From assembly GCA_036659415.1 (NCBI GenBank), contig JAVXCQ010000009.1, positions 1 through 64,000 on the forward strand: DNA of 64,000 nt, read 5' to 3'. Source of the stretch: JAVXCQ01 sp036659415 (GTDB lineage Bacteria > Bacillota > Negativicutes > Acidaminococcales > Acidaminococcaceae). The notes beneath the pieces are model-generated. The model did not search any database. It saw only the letters and a program-made list of their open reading frames with translations, and was not told the origin of the DNA. The translations under genes were made by a program, and so were the position numbers. Below are positions 25,562 to 35,727 of the stretch, piece after piece. The number at the start of each line of letters is the position of its first letter. The first letter of the stretch is position 1.

Positions 25562-25637
25562 TGGAGCTACTAATAGGATTCGAACCTACGACCCTCTCAT
25601 TACGAATGAGATGCTCTACCAGCTGAGCTATAGTAGC
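25562..25637 (-). tRNA. tRNA-Thr (anticodon CGU)
   Basis: A 76-base tRNA on the minus strand with encoded CCA. Acceptor stem GCTACTA/TAGTAGC, T-loop GTTCGAATC, and an anticodon stem TCTCA/TGAGA around loop TTCGTAA give anticodon CGT, which reads ACG (Thr). It has its own promoter and terminator. Confidence 0.95.
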
Positions 25638-25653
25638 ACTTGGTAACGCTATT

Positions 25654-25682
25654 ATTCTATCACTGTCTAGAAAATATTGCAA
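25654..25682 (-). promoter_or_regulatory. Promoter of the tRNA-Thr gene
   Basis: Minus strand TTGCAA (25677-25682), 17 bases, TAGAAT (25654-25659), about 17 bases before the tRNA 5' end. Confidence 0.75.
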
Positions 25683-25712
25683 TACTTCTTGCGCCTGGCA
25701 TACCATATTTGC

Positions 25713-25762
25713 AAAAACAAGCACCGTCAAGGATAATTAATCCTTAGCGGTACTTGCTTTTT
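25713..25762 (-). terminator. Terminator after the ydbC-like gene
   Basis: A long imperfect stem with AAGGAT/ATCCTT at the tip; mismatches become G-U pairs in the minus-strand RNA. It ends in TTTTT on the minus strand. Confidence 0.75.
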
Positions 25763-25765
25763 ATT

Positions 25766-26026
25766 TTATGCTTCCTCGCCTAATTCTTTACTATCAGGAA
25801 AATGTTGTACGAGTAGGGCTTTTAGTGCTCTTAATTCTGGCTCTGTTAAGCTAATACCTTTACCCATTTTTTCGTGATTTTCATCCCAATTGCGCAAATC
25901 ATACTTGGGTGCGCCGCCATTCCAGCTCACTAGATTAAATTCTCTGTGCCACCCCTTGCTGTTAGTGGATAAAGTTCCTAAATGTTTAACTATTTCATAT
26001 TGAAATTCTATCTTTTGATTATACAT
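25766..26026 (-). CDS. YdbC/PC4-family single-stranded nucleic-acid-binding protein
   Basis: An 86-residue protein with the compact PC4-like pattern of YdbC proteins: a FQYEIVKHLGTLS strand, GWHREFNLVSWNGGAPKYDLRNW, then a helix with LTEPELRALKALL. The family binds single-stranded DNA or RNA in the cytoplasm. SD GGGGAG. It starts inside the end of the REC-GGDEF-PAS gene (19-base overlap), so it is translated together with it, an unusual partner. Confidence 0.8.
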   Translation of the reverse strand: MYNQKIEFQYEIVKHLGTLSTNSKGWHREFNLVSWNGGAPKYDLRNWDENHEKMGKGISLTEPELRALKALLVQHFPDSKELGEEA

Positions 26027-27312
26027 GGTGAAAGCTCCCCTACCTGTCGTAAAACTGCTTGTTTTTGTGAACGATTAGTAATATCAATAGCCACCGTCAT
26101 CCGTGCCGGTCTGCCATTCCAGGTTAGCAATTTAGCCTTTAATAAAAATAGCGTTTTATGCTCCCCGACGATCAATTCTCTAATGCGACTGGTAAAACTA
26201 TCATAGTTTAACGTGTTGCGTGGACACACCGAGCAAGGTTCTTTTGCACCAAAAAACACCTCATAACAGGGTTTGCCCAGACAACTAGCCTGCTGTCTGC
26301 CTAAAAGTTCGGCTGCTGCTTTATTAAGATAAAGTAACTCAAAGGTTGCCGCATCACTCACATAAATTATTTCTACTAATTCATCTAGTAGCCATTCTGG
26401 GCTACTGATTTTAATTTGAGTTTTGTCTAAACTAAAAGTGTCATAAAGACACGCATGATTTTTTCCTGTTTGCTTAGCTCTGTACATAGCAACGTCTGCA
26501 CTCGCACACAATGTCGCAAAATCTTGTCCGTGCAGGGGGTAAAGCGCTACGCCTATAGAACAGGTAATATCTTTGGCTCGATCCTGTAAGTTTCTTAGCT
26601 TTGCACACAGCTGTTCTGCCTGTTGTAAGACCTGTTCCGGTGACGCAATATTTTTTAAAAAAATCGCAAATTCATCACCGCCAAAGCGACTGATAATCAC
26701 CTCCTGGGTGAAAAGCTCCAACATGGTAGCTGCCACAGTCTTTAAAACCGCATCGCCACGCAAATGTCCATAAGCATCGTTAACTAATTTGAAATCATCC
26801 AAATCAAGCATTAAAAGTGCGGCCTGCTGTTGCTTGGTTGACTGGTCAGACATATAGGCAGCTATTTTTTCCTCGCAGACAACCCGGTTGTAAACACCGG
26901 TCAAAGCATCTCTGGAAGCCTCTTCTCGCAAGATAGCGGTTTCTTCCAGTTGTAAAAAATTATTTAAGCGCCTTTGCAGGTGTTGCCGACGGTACGGTCT
27001 GCTTAAAATTGCACTAGCACCTATTCCTAGGGCTTTAACCTCCGCCACTTCATTACCTGGGCTAGAAAGAATAATCACCGGCACTTGTTCCTGCTCTAGC
27101 TTCTGCAAATGCTTTAAAAATTTCTGTCCAGTCATGGACGGCAACACCAAATCAAGTAAGATACAAATAATTTCATTTTGTGCTTGTGTTAAGAGTTCCA
27201 AAGCTACTTCTCCATTAGTAGCTTCTAGTAGGTCATAGTCCTCGGCAAAATTTTCACGCAACCAGGTTTTACTCTCCTCTTTTGCTGTAACACTTAAGAT
27301 TTTTTTCCGCAA
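26008..27312 (-). CDS. REC-GGDEF-PAS signalling protein
   Basis: A 434-residue soluble protein. Order: response-regulator receiver (about 1-125), GGDEF (about 130-290, motif FGGDEF at 211-215), then a C-terminal PAS-like domain (about 305-420) with a CYEVFFGAKEPCSVCP cysteine cluster. The receiver keeps the phospho-acceptor-like Asp54 (LLDLVLP), but the usual acidic pair (DD near 9-10) is replaced by TA and the conserved Lys by Arg (LSRPYRR), so phosphorylation is doubtful. No RxxD I-site is seen. The start is TTG behind AAGGTGG. Domain order is odd since PAS usually precedes GGDEF. Confidence 0.85.
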   Translation of the reverse strand: MRKKILSVTAKEESKTWLRENFAEDYDLLEATNGEVALELLTQAQNEIICILLDLVLPSMTGQKFLKHLQKLEQEQVPVIILSSPGNEVAEVKALGIGASAILSRPYRRQHLQRRLNNFLQLEETAILREEASRDALTGVYNRVVCEEKIAAYMSDQSTKQQQAALLMLDLDDFKLVNDAYGHLRGDAVLKTVAATMLELFTQEVIISRFGGDEFAIFLKNIASPEQVLQQAEQLCAKLRNLQDRAKDITCSIGVALYPLHGQDFATLCASADVAMYRAKQTGKNHACLYDTFSLDKTQIKISSPEWLLDELVEIIYVSDAATFELLYLNKAAAELLGRQQASCLGKPCYEVFFGAKEPCSVCPRNTLNYDSFTSRIRELIVGEHKTLFLLKAKLLTWNGRPARMTVAIDITNRSQKQAVLRQVGELSPCIIKR

Positions 27313-27331
27313 GATACCACCACCTTATTCC

Positions 27332-27378
27332 AATAAAAATACTGCTGGCTACCCAAAAATAGGGACACGCCAGCAGTA
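27332..27378 (-). terminator. Terminator downstream of the larA-like gene
   Basis: A 10-bp stem (27340-27349 with 27369-27378) with U-rich tail on the minus strand; it lies just before the next gene (start 27312). Region 27379-27546 holds only an A/T-rich stretch with repeated ATT and no gene. Confidence 0.65.
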
Positions 27379-27546
27379 GAAGGTGAAAATACAACTGGCT
27401 ACCACTTTTATGCAAAAGAGGTCCTATAGCTTTGCGTCACAGCTTTACAACTGTTTTGCCCAATTTGTAATTATTATTATTATGTTCCTCGAGCTGATTA
27501 TAGCATTACACCAGCAGTAAAACAATGCTTTTGCACTAGCTTAAAT

Positions 27547-28830
27547 TTATTGTGGGCGAATAATAGGAACGGTAAGACTGCCTGTCGGCATTAAAATCAC
27601 TTGATAATCTGGCCCCACAATGTTTGTTGCCAGTTGCAAAGCCTCTTCTACCGTTGTTACTGCTGCCTCAAAAAGCATTTGTTTGGCCATTTTCGGCTCT
27701 AGGGACGTCACCAAAATAAATTTAGCTTTCTTCATTAATCTAGTCACAGCAAAGGCTTTATTGGCACCAATAGCAAAATTAGCTCGCAGCTCGGCTTCAA
27801 TTAAATCTGGTGAAGGCAAGCGGGCGCAGGTTTCTTCTAACACTTTGGAGCCACTACCCTCTTCACATTCTGCCAAGATAATCACCACGCCGCCTTCACG
27901 AACTGCACACCACGCATTATCCATGGTTTTTTGCATTTGATAGACGTTAATATCCTTGGGATAGCCGCCACAACTGGCAATGACTACATCTGCTGCGTGG
28001 GGCACCACTACACCATAGACTTCATCGACAAACTTACAGGCTTCTTGGTGTGCCAAGACATAATCACCGGCAAACATTTTCAAAAAACGATGTTCGGCAT
28101 CTAAAATAGCGTTGAACAAAAAAAGTGAACGTCCTTGAGCAAAGAGGGCTACTCCCTCCATTTGGTCTTCATAGACAGGATTGCCGCTGGTTTTGCCCAA
28201 GCCAGCTGCCGGATCTAACATAAAGCTATGATTAACGCGTACGGTTTCCATCGCCGCCACGCCCGGTAAAATCGCTTTACGCCCACCGCCAAAACCACTG
28301 AAGTAGTGATGAACAATAGTACCGGTCATAATAATATGATCTACGTGACAAATATGTTTATTAAGCCAAACCGGTGTTCCTCTAGACGTTGTACCAAAAT
28401 ATTCAAAATCCTCTGCCACTTGCGCATCACTATTATACATGGTGAGTCGTCCCGCCACTTCTGCACCAACGGCTTCTACCATTTCTGCTGGGGTCATAAC
28501 GCGATGCGTACCTAAGGCGAACACAATGTGCATATCCTCGTCCTTAATACCCAGCTTGTTCATTTCATTTACCAATACCGGCATGAAATCAAAACTGTTG
28601 GCTACGCGGGTGGGGTCATTACAAATGAAAGCCACCGTTTGCCCTGGTTTGACTAACTCATTAATTGGTGGTAATCCTAATGGATGATAAATAGCATCTA
28701 GTACTGCCGCCTTAATGTTTTCTACGGGGTCTAGCTCTGATATTTTCACCTCTTTGAGGACTTTACTACTATCCAAGGCAAAATTTTTGTAGCCACGACC
28801 ATAATGGTAAGCATAATTTTTTAGTCCCAT
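27547..28830 (-). CDS. larA: LarA-family nickel-dependent racemase/isomerase
   Basis: A 427-residue protein of the LarA family (DUF2088-type). Catalysis uses a nickel-pincer nucleotide to racemise lactate or another 2-hydroxy acid. The HHYFSGFGGGRKAILPGVA region, with the conserved histidines and the cofactor-anchoring Lys, is present. I moved the start to the ATG at 28830 (SD AAGGAG, eight bases). A longer frame adds 33 residues with no SD. The cofactor genes larB, larC and larE are not in the window. Divergent from aspA. Lactate is the default substrate, but other 2-hydroxy acids are possible. Confidence 0.8.
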   Translation of the reverse strand: MGLKNYAYHYGRGYKNFALDSSKVLKEVKISELDPVENIKAAVLDAIYHPLGLPPINELVKPGQTVAFICNDPTRVANSFDFMPVLVNEMNKLGIKDEDMHIVFALGTHRVMTPAEMVEAVGAEVAGRLTMYNSDAQVAEDFEYFGTTSRGTPVWLNKHICHVDHIIMTGTIVHHYFSGFGGGRKAILPGVAAMETVRVNHSFMLDPAAGLGKTSGNPVYEDQMEGVALFAQGRSLFLFNAILDAEHRFLKMFAGDYVLAHQEACKFVDEVYGVVVPHAADVVIASCGGYPKDINVYQMQKTMDNAWCAVREGGVVIILAECEEGSGSKVLEETCARLPSPDLIEAELRANFAIGANKAFAVTRLMKKAKFILVTSLEPKMAKQMLFEAAVTTVEEALQLATNIVGPDYQVILMPTGSLTVPIIRPQ

Positions 28831-28957
28831 AAGCATACTCCTTTTCACCTTTATTTTACAATTTAATTTTAACATATTTGTATCTTCTATCCCATACCCT
28901 ATCTGTAATAGCACTAAAGTTGTAGCCAATTTAAGCCCGACTTCCCCCCTTTAAACC

Positions 28958-28986
28958 TTGCTTTTATTTGCGTTCGGGGGTAGAAT
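28958..28986 (+). promoter_or_regulatory. Promoter of aspA
   Basis: TTGCTT (28958-28963), 17 bases, TAGAAT (28981-28986). Confidence 0.7.
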
Positions 28987-28989
28987 TAA

Positions 28990-29008
28990 ATTGTATACAG
29001 TATACAAT
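28990..29008. promoter_or_regulatory. Perfect palindromic operator at the aspA start site
   Basis: ATTGTATACAGTATACAAT, a perfect 9-1-9 palindrome starting three bases after the -10, so it covers the transcription start. This is the classic place for a repressor. A degenerate half (TGATGTATGC) follows. The core matches the yjiHG site. GTATAC-cored sites of this kind are typical of GntR-family regulators, but no such gene is in the window. Confidence 0.7.
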
Positions 29009-29056
29009 GATGTATGCTGTTAAAAGGTTAAGCTTTAGAACAGAGGAGGAATATAA

Positions 29057-30472
<1,416 letters not shown>

Positions 30473-30510
30473 GCTGAACTGTCAGCAGTAGCTACTCCCC
30501 CTAAAAGTCA

Positions 30511-30541
30511 AAGAAGCTCTCGCCTACGGCGAGAGCTTCTT
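30511..30541. terminator. Bidirectional terminator between aspA and the V-ATPase operon
   Basis: A perfect 14-bp stem with a three-base loop and TTTTATTTTT on the plus strand. Confidence 0.92.
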
Positions 30542-30548
30542 TTTATTT

Positions 30549-31214
30549 TTAACCAACTGCTTCTTGTGCAGCTAAAGCCGCTTTTTCTGCTGCCTTAGCC
30601 ATCATTTCTTTGGCTTTCATCAAACGAACAGTACTGGCTCTGTCATTTTCTTCTAACTTCATCGTAATAAACTTAATGCTCTCCCGCATCTCCGGAATCA
30701 TGACATATTCTAGGGCATTAACACGGCGGCGAGTTTTTTCGATTTCATCGGCCAGCAAATTACAAGTTTTTTCCACTTCAGCCAGTTCCAATAACTGGGG
30801 TAAGAGCTCAGACAACTCCATCACCGCATTATCAAGGGCACTGGAGGTAAAAGTGAAAGCATACGGAATATCGGTAGCATCATCGCCACCAGTATATTTA
30901 ATTGTAGGAACATCGACGCTCATCACATTACGTTCACCCACTTCGTAAACTGCCGCCCGGGCAGGATACAAAAGAGCTTCCGAAACACGCAGAGCACCCA
31001 TTTGTGCTTTAGCGAGGGTAAAACGGCGAGAAACACCTTCTACTGCCTTTTCTACCTGAACACGTAGGTCCCGATTGCGGCGGATAAATAACATGAATTG
31101 GCGAACCATTTCATCTCTTTTATCCTTCAAAAGTTTATGGCCGCGCACAGCGGTGTTCAGACGCTTTTTCAGTCGGGTAAGCTCCATTCGCGTCGGGTTG
31201 ACACGCACTGCCAT
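30549..31214 (-). CDS. atpD: V-type ATP synthase subunit D (central stalk)
   Basis: A 221-residue coiled-coil subunit of the central rotor shaft, matching archaeal/bacterial V-ATPase subunit D (MAVRVNPTRMELTRLKKRL start and long C-terminal helix). It couples the A3B3 head to the membrane ring. Last gene of the nine-gene operon, four bases after subunit B. Confidence 0.92.
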   Translation of the reverse strand: MAVRVNPTRMELTRLKKRLNTAVRGHKLLKDKRDEMVRQFMLFIRRNRDLRVQVEKAVEGVSRRFTLAKAQMGALRVSEALLYPARAAVYEVGERNVMSVDVPTIKYTGGDDATDIPYAFTFTSSALDNAVMELSELLPQLLELAEVEKTCNLLADEIEKTRRRVNALEYVMIPEMRESIKFITMKLEENDRASTVRLMKAKEMMAKAAEKAALAAQEAVG

Positions 31215-31217
31215 AGC

Positions 31218-32615
31218 TTATTCCCCCTCTGTTTCGTCAGTCCCACTGGCGACATAATATTTATCAAGATATTCGTCGCGAATACGTTTGAGCTCTGCTC
31301 TCGGTAAAATGCCTAGCAATTTCCAGCCTAAATCCAAGGTTTCTTCAATGGTACGATTAGTTTCATACCCTTGCGAAACATATTCTTTTTCAAAACAGCC
31401 GGCAAACTGAGCATAGAGCTTGTCTACTTTGGAAAGAGCTGCATCACCAAGAATAGTCGCTAGTTCTTTGGCTTCCTTGCCACGAGCATAAGCTGCGAAC
31501 AGTTGGTTCATCGTATCAGCGTGGTCTTCTCTCGTCTTATCCTTGCCGACGCCTTTATCTTTCAAACGGGACAGGGACGGCAATACGTCAATTGGTGGCG
31601 TAAGACCTTTGCGATATAATTCACGGGACAAAATGATTTGTCCTTCTGTAATATAGCCGGTTAAATCCGGGATTGGATGAGTTTTATCATCTTCCGGCAT
31701 GGATAAAATTGGAATTTGGGTAATGGAACCTTTTTTACCTTTAACGCGGCCTGCACGTTCATACATGGTAGCTAGGTCAGTGTACAGATAGCCTGGGTAA
31801 CCACGGCGACCTGGTACTTCTTTACGAGCTGCCGAGATTTCACGCAAAGCGTCGGCGTAGTTGGTAATATCGGTAATAATAACTAGAACGTGCATGCCCA
31901 ATTCGTAAGCTAAATATTCTGCCGCCGTAATAGCCATACGCGGTGTCGCAATACGCTCAACAGCAGGATCGTTAGCTAAGTTAATAAACATAATAGCCCG
32001 TTCCAGAGCACCTGTGCGATTAAAGTCTTCCATAAAGAAGTTAGCTTCTTCAAAGGTAATGCCGACAGCAGCAAAGACAACGGCAAAACCCTCGCCTGTG
32101 CCACGAACTTTAGCTTGACGAGCAATTTGTGCCGCCAGTTGAGCGTGTGGCAAGCCAGACCCGGAAAATACCGGTAGTTTTTGACCACGCACCAAGGTAT
32201 TTAAACCATCAATAGCCGAAATACCAGTTTGAATAAATTCTGCCGGATAGTCACGGGCAGCCGGATTCATTGGTTCACCATTAATATCACGATACTCATC
32301 GGCAATAATTTCTGCGCCGCCATCTTTCGGACGACCCATACCATCAAAAACACGTCCTAACATCGCCGGAGAAACACCTAAACGGATACCATGCCCCAAA
32401 AAGCGGGCTTTAGCATCAGAAATTTTTAGACCTTGAGAACTTTCAAATAATTGGACGAGGGCTTTATCGCCATCAATAACCAATACTTTACCGGCACGAA
32501 GCTCGCCGTTAGCTTGTTGGATTTCTACTAGCTCATCATATTTGACGCCTTCTACCTTTTCCACCAACATCAGCGGACCAACTACCTCGCGTATTGTCTT
32601 ATAATCCTTACGCAT
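31218..32615 (-). CDS. atpB: V-type ATP synthase subunit B
   Basis: A 465-residue non-catalytic nucleotide-binding subunit of the A3B3 head. It has the GLNTLVRGQKLPVFSGSGLPH region where the P-loop is degenerate, as normal for B, and PSLSRLKDKGVG. I start it at the ATG at 32615 (MRKDYKTIREV), which overlaps the subunit A stop by eight bases; the ATG at 32627 has its SD jammed against it. Confidence 0.95.
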   Translation of the reverse strand: MRKDYKTIREVVGPLMLVEKVEGVKYDELVEIQQANGELRAGKVLVIDGDKALVQLFESSQGLKISDAKARFLGHGIRLGVSPAMLGRVFDGMGRPKDGGAEIIADEYRDINGEPMNPAARDYPAEFIQTGISAIDGLNTLVRGQKLPVFSGSGLPHAQLAAQIARQAKVRGTGEGFAVVFAAVGITFEEANFFMEDFNRTGALERAIMFINLANDPAVERIATPRMAITAAEYLAYELGMHVLVIITDITNYADALREISAARKEVPGRRGYPGYLYTDLATMYERAGRVKGKKGSITQIPILSMPEDDKTHPIPDLTGYITEGQIILSRELYRKGLTPPIDVLPSLSRLKDKGVGKDKTREDHADTMNQLFAAYARGKEAKELATILGDAALSKVDKLYAQFAGCFEKEYVSQGYETNRTIEETLDLGWKLLGILPRAELKRIRDEYLDKYYVASGTDETEGE

Positions 32616-34380
32616 CCAAGTCACCATCCTCTGTCAGTGCTGCGAAGGCAGCATCTAATTCTTTGGCAATTGCCGCAAATTTTTCTGCACGCTCACTTTC
32701 ATGAACATATTTCATTCTGCCAATTTGCTCACGCACAGGCATCTCAATCAATTTATCCAAATGCACATGGGCTTCCAAAGCCAGCAGTGCTTTTTCATAC
32801 CAAGCAATAATAAGCTTCATCATGCCATGTTGTTTCTCCAAAGAGGTGTAAGTGTCAACCTCATGGAAAGAGTTTTGATGCAAAAAGTCTTCACGAATTG
32901 AGCGAGCACATTCCAGTGTGATTCGGTCTTTGAAGCCCAAAGCATCAACACCGACTAGACGCACAATCTCGTCCAGTTCTGCTTCTTCTTGCAAGATTTG
33001 CATCATCTGGCTAACTAAGGCGGACCAATCACTAGCTACGCTAGTATTGTAATACGAGCGCAAACGGTCTGAATACAGCGAATAGCTCTGTAGCCAGTCA
33101 ATAGCCGGGAAATGTCTGCGATAAGCAAGTGCTGCTGACAAGCACCAAAACACTTTAACAATCCGCAGTGTCGATTGGGAAACCGGCTCGGAGATATCGC
33201 CACCCGGAGGTGATACGGCGCCAATGGCCGAAACTGCTCCACTACGACCTTCGCTACCGATACAAGTAACAATCCCGGCACGTTCATAAAACTCCGCCAA
33301 ACGGGAAGCTAGGTAAGCAGGATAACCTTCATCACCAGGCATTTCTTCCAAACGTCCGGACATTTCACGCATAGCTTCTGCCCACCGAGAAGTGGAATCG
33401 GCCATAATAGCTACTTTGTAGCCCATGTCACGGAAATATTCAGCAATGGTAATACCGGTATAGATTGAAGCTTCACGTGCCGCTACCGGCATATCAGAGG
33501 TGTTAGCAATCAGTACTGTCCGCTTCATCAGCGGCAAGCCTGTCCGTGGGTCATTTAGTGCCGGAAACTCCATCAAAACGTCCGTCATTTCATTACCACG
33601 TTCACCACAACCCACATAAACAATAATATCAGCATCAGCCCATTTAGCCAGCTGATGTTGAATAACTGTTTTACCGGAACCAAAAGGACCCGGTACCGCA
33701 GCCACACCGCCTTTAGCAATAGGAAACAGCGCATCGACAACACGTTGTCCAGTCACCATTGGTTCTGTCGGTGCTAACTTTTCTTTGTAAGGACGACTAC
33801 GACGTACAGGCCAAGTTTGTAGCATCGGGAATTCCTGAATGCTGCCATCGGCTGCTTTTAATTTATAAACCGGCTCCACAATTGTAGCTTCGCCATCTAA
33901 CACCCACGTTACCGTGCCAGCTTTACCAGGGGGTACCATGATTTTATGCAAAACCGCAGGAGTTTCCTGGACTGTACCAATCACGTCACCAGCAATGACC
34001 TGGTCACCGATAGCGACTTTAGGATCCATTTTCCATTTTTTCTCACGATTAAGCTTTGGTACATCAATACCACGCGTAATACGATCGCCGCAAGCTTTGT
34101 AAATAACATCCAAAGGCCGTTGAATACCATCAAAGATGCCTTCAATAAGACCCGGTGCTAATTCCACGGACAGTGGTGCTCCTGTAGATTCTACAGGTTC
34201 CCCTGGTCCTAAGCCGGCTGTTTCTTCATATACTTGAATGGAGGCTCTATCGCCTCTCAATTCTATAATTTCACCGATCAGACGCTTCTCACTAACGCGG
34301 ACAACGTCATACATTTGCACGTCGCCCATACCCTCGGCAACAATTAGCGGGCCTGATACTTTTACAATAGTTCCACTCAT
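32608..34380 (-). CDS. atpA: V-type ATP synthase catalytic subunit A
   Basis: A 590-residue catalytic subunit. P-loop GPFGSGKTV (about residues 234-242), GERGNEMTDVL with the catalytic glutamate, and SRWAEAMREMSGRLEEMPGDEGYPAYL are diagnostic. It contains the extra non-homologous region (about 110-200) of V/A-type A subunits. It hydrolyses or makes ATP at the A/B interface on the cytoplasmic side. Confidence 0.97.
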   Translation of the reverse strand: MSGTIVKVSGPLIVAEGMGDVQMYDVVRVSEKRLIGEIIELRGDRASIQVYEETAGLGPGEPVESTGAPLSVELAPGLIEGIFDGIQRPLDVIYKACGDRITRGIDVPKLNREKKWKMDPKVAIGDQVIAGDVIGTVQETPAVLHKIMVPPGKAGTVTWVLDGEATIVEPVYKLKAADGSIQEFPMLQTWPVRRSRPYKEKLAPTEPMVTGQRVVDALFPIAKGGVAAVPGPFGSGKTVIQHQLAKWADADIIVYVGCGERGNEMTDVLMEFPALNDPRTGLPLMKRTVLIANTSDMPVAAREASIYTGITIAEYFRDMGYKVAIMADSTSRWAEAMREMSGRLEEMPGDEGYPAYLASRLAEFYERAGIVTCIGSEGRSGAVSAIGAVSPPGGDISEPVSQSTLRIVKVFWCLSAALAYRRHFPAIDWLQSYSLYSDRLRSYYNTSVASDWSALVSQMMQILQEEAELDEIVRLVGVDALGFKDRITLECARSIREDFLHQNSFHEVDTYTSLEKQHGMMKLIIAWYEKALLALEAHVHLDKLIEMPVREQIGRMKYVHESERAEKFAAIAKELDAAFAALTEDGDLDA

Positions 34381-34391
34381 TGGCTACTTAC

Positions 34392-34718
34392 CTACCCTTC
34401 CTTGAATAGAATATCTGCGCCAACTGCTTTTTCTACATTACTTCTTAGACGTTGCATACCGATACCCAAAGAACCTGTATTCGAGGGGATTGGTATAATA
34501 GCCGGGAAGGTAGCAGTTGTGTAATAATCAATTGCATTTTCAGCAAGTTTTGCTGCTGTTTCCGTGATATAAATGACAGCATAACCCATGTCTGCCAACT
34601 TATGAATTCTATGCTCAATACGGGCTTGTTGCTCTTCATAAAAAACATCAAGGCCAATGGCTTTAAAAATCATCACCGAGCTAGGATCCCCGATGACAGC
34701 AATCTTTCTTTTCTTCAT
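34392..34718 (-). CDS. atpF: V-type ATP synthase subunit F (central stalk)
   Basis: A 108-residue small Rossmann-like subunit: IAVIGDPSSVMIFKAIGLDVF at the N-terminus and GYAVIYITETAA are typical. It binds subunit D in the rotor shaft. Position between C and A matches the family operon order. Confidence 0.9.
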   Translation of the reverse strand: MKKRKIAVIGDPSSVMIFKAIGLDVFYEEQQARIEHRIHKLADMGYAVIYITETAAKLAENAIDYYTTATFPAIIPIPSNTGSLGIGMQRLRSNVEKAVGADILFKEG

Positions 34719-34733
34719 ACCTTACCGCCTTCC

Positions 34734-35726
34734 TTACGCATAGAGTTCCGGCAATTCAGGTTCAAACCCGGCTCGCTTCGCCCCAAAGATAATGCGGAGT
34801 GCTTTGGCTTCGGCTTCACGTCCCATGAGGTAGCCAACCACCGGCCCCAAGGAAAACATATCCCATTTAGCATTGCGCAGGATACTCATCAGTGCCGTTT
34901 CCATCTTACGTTTTAAAATCGGTGTATTACCGGTTGAAACATATTCTTCAATTGCTTGCGAAATTAATTTGCCGTGAGAACCACGGTTTAACTTAGCACC
35001 CAATTGTTCAAAAGGTGTATCCATCGCTTCTAACAAAACGGTATGCTCAATCTCGCCACAATTAAGTAATAGTGGTCTTAATTTATCTGCATCCCAATTC
35101 ATCAGTCGTGAACGTACGACACTCCGAGCATTTTGAAAATCCGCCATCAAAGAAAAATATTCCTGTACAAAACTATGGTCACTGGTTTGCTCAAGCACGG
35201 ATTGAATGTGGTTGAACATAGCGCCATCAATTTGTGCACTGAAAAGCAAAGGGTCTACATTGCGTTGTAGTTCCGTTTCAATCTTATCCATGGCAATTCT
35301 AAAAGCATCCGGCATTCTCTCATAAGAACGACTATTGATGCTTTCCCGAATAATATCTACCGGCATAGTTCCGCCTTCAATCAAAACATCAGGAGCATCA
35401 ATCTCTAAAAGTCTGGCTTTCAGTAACGTTTTGATATTATGGGCATCTACTTCCATTAAGAACAAGCCTGTAAGCTCTGGTGCCGGCGTCAATTCCCAAA
35501 TCATTTTTCGTGACATTTGGAGCTGCGCACGAATAACATAGTCAATCTCTTGGTTGTTGATTTGGTCGGCGCTTAAATTACCGCCATAACCTGTTTCCAA
35601 AAGTAAAATTAGGGCCTCATTCACATCTGCCGCCTCAGAAATGCGTCTGAGCTGTGCGGCGTCCAGCATTCTGGAAGAAAGAGCACTCACTCGACCCACT
35701 GCATATTCATAACTTGCCTGTGGCAT
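34734..35726 (-). CDS. atpC: V-type ATP synthase subunit C (rotor-ring cap)
   Basis: A 330-residue, mostly helical subunit of the AC39/d type that links the rotor shaft to the K ring (SYEYAVGRVSAL start; VDAHNIKTLLKARL is a family hallmark). SD GGAGG. One base separates it from the E stop. Confidence 0.92.
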   Translation of the reverse strand: MPQASYEYAVGRVSALSSRMLDAAQLRRISEAADVNEALILLLETGYGGNLSADQINNQEIDYVIRAQLQMSRKMIWELTPAPELTGLFLMEVDAHNIKTLLKARLLEIDAPDVLIEGGTMPVDIIRESINSRSYERMPDAFRIAMDKIETELQRNVDPLLFSAQIDGAMFNHIQSVLEQTSDHSFVQEYFSLMADFQNARSVVRSRLMNWDADKLRPLLLNCGEIEHTVLLEAMDTPFEQLGAKLNRGSHGKLISQAIEEYVSTGNTPILKRKMETALMSILRNAKWDMFSLGPVVGYLMGREAEAKALRIIFGAKRAGFEPELPELYA

Positions 35727-35727
35727 T

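Noticed and set aside
25410..25730. 106-aa minus-strand reading frame
   Set aside because: It runs straight through the tRNA-Thr gene and its terminator; no SD and no protein-like composition.
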